12,371 nt of DNA from Kiritimatiellia bacterium (GTDB taxonomy: Bacteria; Verrucomicrobiota; Kiritimatiellia; RFP12; UBA1067), in NCBI GenBank assembly GCA_028701555.1, contig JAQVQN010000028.1:1-12371 (forward strand). Direction: 5' to 3'. The notes under the pieces are model-generated. The model had not been told where the DNA came from. It saw only the letters and a list, made by a program, of their open reading frames with translations, and made no database searches. The translations under genes were made by a program, and so were the position numbers. Shown here in pieces: positions 8,078-12,371 of this stretch (position 1 is the stretch's first letter; every line of letters begins with the position of its first letter).

Positions 8078-9726
8078 TCTAGCCCCGCCCCCATCTGCTC
8101 TATCAACAATGGGATCAACTGCTTTTTGCGTGACAAAATGTCCCTGCACATATAGATCCCGCTCTCAATTTTGGGGAAGACGATGCGTCGCACGAACTCG
8201 TGATCGCCGTCGATCAGCAGCACTGAACTCAAGGCCGTAATGTCGGTTATCATCAGGGCCGCAAAATACAGCCCCTCTGCCGCACGCCTGCCCGCCAGCG
8301 CCTCCAGCAGTTCGGTCTTGCGTCCGATCAGGTCGTTTGTCGCGCTGACTTCGACCTGCGCGACCATGAACTTCCGAGCGAATTCCTCATAGACCTTTGA
8401 GTCCATGCCGATAATCTCGCCTACCGGAACATCCATGAGCTGCCGCACGCTGCTGAAGATCTCGCGCCCGAAGGTCTCGATGTCCAGATCCACCAGTCCG
8501 GCCAGATACTCGGCCAACTCACGGTCGGTCGCCGTGGTGGTGGCGGATCTCAACATCAGCGTGTCCGTGAGTATCCCGGCCAGCAGCAGCGCCGCGATGC
8601 CCGGCGTGAGAGTGGCCTTCTGTTCGATATACATCCCGGCCACGATAGTGGCGGTCGCGCCCACAACCCGATTGATGAATGTGATCGGATAACGCGTCGA
8701 GAAATTCCCCAGCCGGTGATGATCCAGTATCTCCAGTATCCGGTAGTTGTCCAGACCCTCCACCGCCTGGCTCAGCTCGTTGTGATCAACCATGATGATG
8801 TCGATGTTGGGGTCTTTGATCAGATCACTCTCGGAAAACACTCCAACCACCACCTGCGAGTCATCCACCACCGGCACACAGCGCGATGGGGTCCCGGCCA
8901 GCACTTCACGCACCGCGCGTACATAACTGTTCGCGCTGACCGGCTTGGCCTGTTCGTCGGCCATGAAACTGACCGGCGTGGAGTACAAGATCAGGAAAGC
9001 GGTCGAGGAGGTGTCATAGGGCGAGATCATGACCGAAACCCCCCGCTTTTCCGCCAATTCGCGCAAGCCCTTGGCCAACGGCATGCCGTTAGTTATGATC
9101 ACGGCCCGCGCGCCTTGTTCGATGCTGTAGCGCTGTATCTCCTCGCGGTCGCCGGTCACCACCAGCGCGTTGGACGGTATCTCCGACTCCAGATGTTTCT
9201 TGAAGGAAGCGGTGGATGAGGCCGCCACCAATATCCGCGACTTCACCACCTCGTCGGCGTTGAAGGTCAGAACCGGTTGCGCCTTCAGTGTCTGCAAAAG
9301 CAGCCGGATGCTGGTCGGCACGATCGCCTTGCGGTGCGGGTTGATCTTGCGGGTCAGGTTGCTCGCGAACGCGTTGTGGTGCAATACCGCCCGGTAACGC
9401 CCCTCGCCGTCAACCACCGGCAGGATCTTGACGTTCTCGACCTCCATCTGCTCAAGGGCGTCCCACAGCGAGGTCGTCTCCATCACCGTTGTCAGCGCCC
9501 CAGCGAGATAGTAGCCGACCTTGGGCACCAGATCCGGAATATATTCCGGCGTCGGTATCTTGAAACGATCCAGAATGTACTCGGTCTGCGGCGTGATCTT
9601 CCCGGCGCGCGCCGGGAAACAGTTCTGCCAGCCCTGCTGGCGCTTCAGCTCGGCATACGCTATGGCCGACACGATCGAGTCCGTGTCGGGATTGCGGTGC
9701 CCTATTACATAAGTGGTTTTCTTCAT
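8071..9726 (-). CDS. Manganese-dependent inorganic pyrophosphatase (family II, with CBS/DRTGG regulatory insert)
   Basis: The predicted reaction is hydrolysis of pyrophosphate to two phosphates in the cytoplasm, pulling biosynthetic reactions forward. This DHH/DHHA2 protein has 551 residues. Metal-site motifs are GHRNPDTDS at 9-17, VDHN at 313-316, ILDHH at 333-337 and the Asp in LTDT at 386-389. The DHHA2 substrate-binding signature SRKKQ is at 532-536. Family II enzymes without a regulatory insert have about 310 residues; the extra about 240 residues (roughly 67-305) fit CBS, DRTGG and CBS domains, which bind adenine nucleotides and tune activity in characterised enzymes. DHH-family GdpP also degrades c-di-AMP, but that protein has PAS and GGDEF domains, absent here, so pyrophosphatase is strongly preferred. 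No Shine-Dalgarno precedes the ATG. Divergent from dusB. Confidence 0.94.
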   Translation of the reverse strand: MKKTTYVIGHRNPDTDSIVSAIAYAELKRQQGWQNCFPARAGKITPQTEYILDRFKIPTPEYIPDLVPKVGYYLAGALTTVMETTSLWDALEQMEVENVKILPVVDGEGRYRAVLHHNAFASNLTRKINPHRKAIVPTSIRLLLQTLKAQPVLTFNADEVVKSRILVAASSTASFKKHLESEIPSNALVVTGDREEIQRYSIEQGARAVIITNGMPLAKGLRELAEKRGVSVMISPYDTSSTAFLILYSTPVSFMADEQAKPVSANSYVRAVREVLAGTPSRCVPVVDDSQVVVGVFSESDLIKDPNIDIIMVDHNELSQAVEGLDNYRILEILDHHRLGNFSTRYPITFINRVVGATATIVAGMYIEQKATLTPGIAALLLAGILTDTLMLRSATTTATDRELAEYLAGLVDLDIETFGREIFSSVRQLMDVPVGEIIGMDSKVYEEFARKFMVAQVEVSATNDLIGRKTELLEALAGRRAAEGLYFAALMITDITALSSVLLIDGDHEFVRRIVFPKIESGIYMCRDILSRKKQLIPLLIEQMGAGLES

Positions 9727-9730
9727 ATCG

Positions 9731-9874
9731 AATGGGCATATATATTACCACATGCACACCAAAGAAAACCAGCCGCAAAACCGCACGCACGTAAACCAAA
9801 ACAAGGCTTTACATACGTCGACCCCAGCGCAACCCCTTGCAGTCATAATGCTCGAATGCTATTTTATGCCCATT
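9731..9874. repeat. 10-bp inverted repeat at both ends of the divergent intergenic region
   Basis: AATGGGCATA at 9731-9740 is the exact reverse complement of TATGCCCATT at 9865-9874. Read in each gene's own direction, the same 10-mer TATGCCCATT sits 4 nt before the pyrophosphatase ATG and touches the TTG start of dusB. It could be a shared operator or translation-initiation element, or chance. The intergenic region otherwise shows only weak promoter-like sequence, such as TAATAT on the minus strand just upstream of the pyrophosphatase. Confidence 0.5.
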
Positions 9875-10946
9875 GCAATCCCGCCTACATAAACTTTTCG
9901 GTTTAGCTGACTACGGCACGCCGCCACTTTTGCTGGCGCCTATGGCCGGCTACACCGACGCGGCCATGCGCCGCGCCTGCCGTTGCCAAGGCGCCGCGCT
10001 CTGCCACACCGAGATGACCAACGACCTCGGGCTGCTGCGCGCCGACAGCAAGACCTGGCAGTTGCTCGAAACCTTTGACGACGAAGCCCCCTGCGTGGCC
10101 CACCTTTACGGCTCAAACCCCGACTCGCTGGCCGAGGCCGCCGCGCGGGTCGCTGCCACCGGACGTTTCGCCGGGATCGACCTCAACGCTGGCTGCCCTG
10201 TGCGCAAGATCACCGCCTGCGGCGCGGGCGCAGCCCTCATCCATGATCCGCAGCGCATCCACGACATCCTGTCCGCCATGCGCAAATGCGTAACTCTGCC
10301 GCTGACCATTAAGACGCGCCTCGGCCCGCGGCCGGACGCGGTCATGATCTTTGAAATTTTGGCCGCCGCCGAGTCCGCTGGCGTCGACGCCCTCACCCTG
10401 CACGCGCGCTTCACCTCGCAGGGACACGGCGGTCTGCCCGACCTGAATCTGCTCGCCGAGACCAAACGCCGCGCGCGCATACCGGTCATCGGCAACGGCG
10501 GCGTGCGCACTGTGCAAGACGCCCGGCGCATGTTAGCCGAGACCGGGGTCGATGCCCTCATGATCGCGCGCGCCGCCCTCGGCAACCCCTGGATATTCGG
10601 CGAGATCAGCGCGGCGCTGGCTGGCGGCGCAGCGCCGGATCTGGCGGCAAATGCAGATGGGCACCGCGACTTGGGCGAGATCAGCGCCGCCATCGAGTCG
10701 CACATGGCCGACACCCGCGCACTGTTCGAACAGACTAACACGCATCAAGGCGTGACACCCTCTGCCGCAGAGTCGGATGCGCACCTTGTCGCGGTTTTCC
10801 GCTGCCACCTTTTCCGTTACCTGCGCGGACTCAAAGGCTCCTCCTATCTGCGCGGGCGCCTGCACATGCTGAACTCCCTCGCCGACATCCGCGCCGCCGT
10901 AGCCGCCTGCCTCGAACGGGAAAGCGAATACCGCAGCCGCCAATGA
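9873..10946 (+). CDS. dusB: tRNA-dihydrouridine synthase (Dus family)
   Basis: Dus enzymes are flavoproteins that reduce specific uridines in tRNA to dihydrouridine using FMN and NADPH. The 357-residue protein shows PLLLAPMAGYTD at 18-29 (FMN site), DLNAGCPVRKI at 103-113 with the catalytic Cys108, TIKTRLG at 145-151, LHAR at 176-179, GNGGV at 207-211 and ARAALGNPWIF at 232-242. A Dus C-terminal helical domain follows. Only a TTG at 9873 can start the frame without losing the FMN motif: an in-frame stop lies at 9846 and the first ATG is codon 24, inside that motif. No Shine-Dalgarno is seen. Position 77 is His in VAHLYG where many relatives have Gln. The DusB subtype is the best guess rather than proven. 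The gene precedes tRNA-Ser by 81 bp. Confidence 0.93.
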   Translation: MQSRLHKLFGLADYGTPPLLLAPMAGYTDAAMRRACRCQGAALCHTEMTNDLGLLRADSKTWQLLETFDDEAPCVAHLYGSNPDSLAEAAARVAATGRFAGIDLNAGCPVRKITACGAGAALIHDPQRIHDILSAMRKCVTLPLTIKTRLGPRPDAVMIFEILAAAESAGVDALTLHARFTSQGHGGLPDLNLLAETKRRARIPVIGNGGVRTVQDARRMLAETGVDALMIARAALGNPWIFGEISAALAGGAAPDLAANADGHRDLGEISAAIESHMADTRALFEQTNTHQGVTPSAAESDAHLVAVFRCHLFRYLRGLKGSSYLRGRLHMLNSLADIRAAVAACLERESEYRSRQ

Positions 10947-10981
10947 ACGGCCATTTGCGCTCCATTGTTCTGCAAATTGGA

Positions 10982-11011
10982 TTGCGGGCTAATCCCGCAT
11001 TAGTCTATAAT
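10982..11011 (+). promoter_or_regulatory. Promoter of tRNA-Ser with overlapping hairpin
   Basis: A perfect TATAAT -10 box lies at 11006-11011, 16 bp before the tRNA. A weak -35 (TTGCGG, 10982-10987) sits at 18-bp spacing. The hairpin TGCGGG-CTAAT-CCCGCA at 10983-10999 covers the -35 and spacer. It has no T-tract, so it is a doubtful terminator for dusB and might act as an operator-like element or simply as a stop for the upstream transcript. Confidence 0.6.
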
Positions 11012-11027
11012 CTTTGACCTTATATCA

Positions 11028-11115
11028 GGAGGGGTGTCTGAGTGGTTTAAAGAACCGGTCTTGAAAACCGGCGTGCCGCAAGGTACCGGGGGTTCGAATC
11101 CCTCCCCCTCCGCCA
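11028..11115 (+). tRNA. tRNA-Ser(UGA)
   Basis: The 88-nt molecule folds as a class II tRNA. Acceptor stem GGAGGGG (11028-11034) pairs with CCCCTCC (11105-11111), followed by discriminator G and an encoded CCA at 11113-11115. The anticodon stem CCGGT/ACCGG encloses loop CTTGAAA with anticodon TGA at 11062-11064, reading serine UCA codons. There is a long variable arm, then T-loop TTCGAAT at 11093-11099. The gene is likely transcribed from its own promoter just upstream. Confidence 0.97.
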
Positions 11116-11160
11116 TTCGACGCGTTCGAGATAGACTTCCTCAATCTCTCACTTGCTCAT

Positions 11161-11228
11161 GGCAGGCCATTCGAGCCCTGAACCTTCAGGCATCCGAAAG
11201 CGTCGAATGCCCTGAGCCTGCCGAAGGG
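11161..11228 (+). repeat. Nested inverted-repeat element before the GIY-YIG gene
   Basis: GGCAGGC (11161-11167) pairs with GCCTGCC (11216-11222), and the adjacent CATTCGA (11168-11174) pairs with TCGAATG (11203-11209). Inside lies a second hairpin, CCTGAA-CC-TTCAGG (11177-11190). GCCCTGA also occurs twice in direct orientation, at 11175-11181 and 11209-11215. The right half, CCTGAGCCTGCCGAAGGG, resembles a short dispersed repeat found in many environmental bacterial genomes (recollection, not searched). Its final GAAGGG at 11223-11228 is 8 nt before the nuclease ATG and acts as its Shine-Dalgarno. Confidence 0.65.
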
Positions 11229-11236
11229 CCTACGCT

Positions 11237-11545
11237 ATGAATTGGTATACCTACATTCTACGATGCTCAAATGGATCTTTCTATGTCGGTCACACAAACA
11301 GTGTTGAAAATCGATTTGCCCGGCATCTACAAAAATCCGGTGCGCGCCATACTGCCAGTTATGAACCAGAGCGAATAGAATATACGGAAGAGTTTGATTC
11401 GGAAAAAGAAGCGATCCGTCGCGAACGTCAGATAAAAAAGTGGACCCGTGCTAAGAAAACAGCCCTTATCAATAAAGATTTTGAACAGTTAAAAGCACTG
11501 AGTAAAAGTTCCTTCAACCGCGCCTTTCAAGCCTTGGCAAATTGA
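11237..11545 (+). CDS. Small GIY-YIG domain endonuclease-like protein
   Basis: This 102-residue protein is a stand-alone GIY-YIG nuclease domain of the YhbQ/UPF0213-like kind. The GIY strand is YTYILRC (4-10) and the YIG strand FYVGHT (15-20). Arg26 (VENRFARHL) and the Glu in RRERQIKKW (Glu63) occupy the positions of the catalytic Arg and metal-binding Glu. Biological roles of these solitary domains are mostly unknown; DNA cleavage or repair is inferred from the fold. AT content is higher than in the flanking housekeeping genes, suggesting transfer. The last dozen residues (after about 90) do not look like the family and are translated from sequence that encodes a second GIY-YIG relic in another frame, so the original C-terminus may have been replaced. 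The start is supported by GAAGGG 8 nt upstream. Confidence 0.88.
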   Translation: MNWYTYILRCSNGSFYVGHTNSVENRFARHLQKSGARHTASYEPERIEYTEEFDSEKEAIRRERQIKKWTRAKKTALINKDFEQLKALSKSSFNRAFQALAN

Positions 11546-11642
11546 ATCAGCACATGCTTTTTCTGACAAAGATAAAGCGGTCGCTTTCGAGCGTTATTTG
11601 AAAACCGGCTCCGGTCGCGAATTCGCGCGCCGGCATTGGTAG
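11502..11642 (+). pseudogene. C-terminal relic of a second GIY-YIG nuclease, out of frame with the first
   Basis: A 46-codon open stretch between two stops reads TAPFKPWQIESAHAFSDK, then AVAFERYLKTGSGREFA, then RRHW and stop. This is the typical C-terminal half of another GIY-YIG subfamily, whose members end in FEKYLKSGSGRAFAKRH-like sequence. It has no start codon at the right place and no N-terminal GIY or YIG strands. It overlaps the 3' end of the intact nuclease gene by 44 bp in a different frame. The simplest reading is that two neighbouring nuclease genes were joined by a deletion that kept the first and only the tail of the second. Confidence 0.75.
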
Positions 11643-11719
11643 GCGGGTTTACCGTGAAAGGCAGGAGCCGTGCTGGCGCAGTCGGCAAAGAAAGGGCGCC
11701 AAGTATGGCGTAATCGTAC

Positions 11720-11743
11720 GGGTGGGATTCAAGATAGTTGATG
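11720..11743 (+). repeat. Left terminal inverted repeat of the putative element
   Basis: Starts GGGTGGGATTCAAG and ends TAGTTGATG. It contains the stop codon of the DUF6788-like ORF (11729-11731). Confidence 0.65.
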
Positions 11744-12082
11744 TTTAAGCGGCATGGAGTCGGGAGCGGAAGCGCGCGGCGAGTGCGCCAGTTCGGCTGC
11801 CAGTGCCGCATAGCGGGCCATCAGCCGCTTGTACCGCCTTCCGGCATCTAGCAGCCGCTCGACGTCGGCCACCCGCCCCGCCGGGATCCGCCTCGACTTC
11901 CGCTTGCGGGGGCCGGCCCTGTACTGCAGGACGGCAGGCGCCGCGTAAACGGAGACGCTGCCGTCCTTCTTCACGTACTTGTTGGACTTGTTCTTCAGCA
12001 GGTTCCCTTCAAGGCACGGCCCGATGGCCCGAACCTCGGCTAGGATGCCGCGCATCTCGGTGATCATTTCGTGTTCGGTCAT
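11729..12082 (-). CDS. DUF6788-like protein, probably a transposon accessory gene
   Basis: The 117-residue protein resembles DUF6788, a short family usually encoded next to transposases and of unknown function. Matching features are IGPCLEGNLL at 20-29, a central basic segment (QYRAGPRKRKSRRIP at 53-67) and a C-terminal helix VADVERLLDAGRRYKRLM at 71-88 followed by an Ala-rich helix. The Cys-containing centre common in relatives is not present. The tail after about 100 runs into the left terminal repeat and looks unconserved, as expected if a deletion fused the ORF to the element end. GAAG 6 nt before the ATG is a modest ribosome site. It is GC-richer than the GIY-YIG gene beside it. No transposase frame lies nearby. 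The family call is by recognition only. Confidence 0.65.
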   Translation of the reverse strand: MTEHEMITEMRGILAEVRAIGPCLEGNLLKNKSNKYVKKDGSVSVYAAPAVLQYRAGPRKRKSRRIPAGRVADVERLLDAGRRYKRLMARYAALAAELAHSPRASAPDSMPLKHQLS

Positions 12083-12095
12083 GTCATCTTCTGTT

Positions 12096-12113
12096 GTCTT
12101 CTAATCTGAAGAC
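12096..12113. promoter_or_regulatory. 6-bp inverted repeat upstream of the DUF6788-like gene
   Basis: GTCTTC-TAATCT-GAAGAC is a perfect 6-bp inverted repeat, 14 bp upstream of the minus-strand start at 12082. On the minus strand a loose promoter (TTGCGC followed about 16 bp later by TTAATT) lies just upstream. It may be an operator or a 5' leader hairpin. Confidence 0.35.
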
Positions 12114-12214
12114 TCTAAATTAACACAAGAAAAGAGTTGCGCAAGCGGGAAAAACAATGAATCGCGCATTTTTGGGGCCGGAGCGCAACACCTCCCGTCA
12201 GAATGCCTCTTCCA

Positions 12215-12238
12215 CATCATCTATATTGAAGCCCACCC
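12215..12238 (-). repeat. Right terminal inverted repeat of the putative element
   Basis: On the minus strand it starts GGGTGGGCTTCAAT and ends TAGATGATG, matching the left end at 21 of 24 positions. It ends 27 bp before the -35 box of the cysteine desulfurase promoter. Confidence 0.65.
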
Positions 12239-12265
12239 ATCTCGTGTCCTGCGCCCGCTCCGCCG

Positions 12266-12293
12266 TTGACAACCGGCGTCGGCAGGGTATACT
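12266..12293 (+). promoter_or_regulatory. Strong sigma70-type promoter of the cysteine desulfurase gene
   Basis: A perfect TTGACA (12266-12271) and TATACT (12288-12293) are separated by 16 bp. The expected transcription start, 6-8 nt after the -10 box, is at about 12300-12302, at or next to the ATG, which implies a leaderless or nearly leaderless mRNA. Confidence 0.75.
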
Positions 12294-12301
12294 CATTCTT
12301 C

Positions 12302-12371
12302 ATGACTGCTCTTAAAACCATTTATCTGGACAACAATGCCACCACCCGCGTCGCGCCAGAGGTGCTGGACG
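12302..12371 (+). CDS. Cysteine desulfurase, NifS/IscS family (N-terminal fragment)
   Basis: Only 23 codons are visible. They contain IYLDNNATTRVAPEVLD, the conserved N-terminus of NifS/IscS-type PLP enzymes, which take sulfur from cysteine for Fe-S clusters, thiolated tRNA and cofactors. The catalytic lysine and cysteine lie beyond the right edge, so IscS and NifS subtypes cannot be told apart. The ATG at 12302 has no Shine-Dalgarno but lies 8 nt after a strong -10 box, suggesting leaderless translation. Confidence 0.9.
   Translation, partial: MTALKTIYLDNNATTRVAPEVLD

Larger units (their letters stand above)
11720..12238. mobile_element. Putative small mobile element with 24-bp terminal inverted repeats and a DUF6788-like gene
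   Basis: The two ends form an imperfect inverted repeat of 24 bp with three mismatches (21/24). Both ends begin GGGTGGG, then share TTCAA, ATAG and TGATG blocks at the same spacing. The 519 bp between and including them hold one ORF from a family associated with transposases and no transposase. Outside the repeat the two flanks do not match each other. TCGT occurs near both ends (11714-11717 and 12242-12245) but at unequal distances, so no target duplication is claimed. An internally deleted insertion sequence or a non-autonomous element is inferred. Confidence 0.6.

Noticed and set aside
8071..9726. DHH-family protein as a c-di-AMP phosphodiesterase (GdpP-like) paired with cdaA
   Set aside because: It has CBS/DRTGG inserts and the DHHA2 SRKKQ signature of family II pyrophosphatases, and no PAS, GGDEF or DHHA1 features.
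11034..11240. A 68-codon plus-strand reading frame beginning inside tRNA-Ser
   Set aside because: Its start region (SEWFKEPVLKTG, GSNPSPS) is the well-known false translation of a serine tRNA, and its end is translated from the repeat element.
11527..11811. A 94-codon minus-strand reading frame
   Set aside because: It is antisense to the GIY-YIG relic and overlaps the DUF6788-like gene; it has no recognisable motif or ribosome site.
11714..12245. Possible 4-bp target duplication TCGT flanking the terminal-repeat element
   Set aside because: The copies lie 2 bp and 3 bp from the respective repeat ends, and a 4-mer match is easily random.
11028..12265. tRNA-Ser as an attachment site of an integrated island
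   Set aside because: No second copy of the tRNA 3' end and no integrase gene were found in the interval.
1..12371. CRISPR array, toxin-antitoxin pair or defence operon
   Set aside because: No regularly spaced direct repeats and no genes of such systems were recognised on either strand.

Overview
The window is bacterial chromosome of moderately high GC. It has one long minus-strand housekeeping block (about 1-9726), a divergent plus-strand dusB and tRNA-Ser, then a short accessory stretch (about 11116-12240) ending at the start of a cysteine desulfurase gene. Gene content (FtsH, FolP, CdaA with a YbbR-repeat partner, SpoIIIE-type FtsK, RodZ-like HTH protein, CBS/DRTGG family II pyrophosphatase) and several starts without a Shine-Dalgarno sequence suggest a Gram-negative of the PVC group (Verrucomicrobiota, Kiritimatiellota or Lentisphaerota). 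This placement is an inference from gene content and could be wrong.

Minus-strand block, in transcription order: a manganese-type inorganic pyrophosphatase (9726-8071), then after 82 bp ftsH, folP, cdaA, a ybbR-domain gene, ftsK and a RodZ-like gene that runs off the left edge. From ftsH on, genes overlap or lie 2-32 bp apart, so they very likely form one operon. It combines membrane protein quality control (FtsH), folate synthesis (FolP), c-di-AMP synthesis and its membrane regulator (CdaA/YbbR), chromosome segregation at division (FtsK) and cell-shape control (RodZ-like).

Plus-strand part: dusB (TTG start) is divergent from the pyrophosphatase gene. It is followed by tRNA-Ser(UGA), which has its own perfect TATAAT box. 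Next come a nested inverted-repeat element, a small intact GIY-YIG nuclease gene whose ribosome binding site lies at the edge of that repeat, and a 46-codon out-of-frame relic of a second GIY-YIG protein.

The most notable structure is at 11720-12238. A 24-bp imperfect inverted repeat (21 of 24 matching) brackets a single minus-strand ORF resembling DUF6788, a family usually seen beside transposases. This looks like a roughly 519-bp non-autonomous or internally deleted mobile element. Just outside it, a strong TTGACA-N16-TATACT promoter is placed so that the cysteine desulfurase mRNA would be nearly leaderless.
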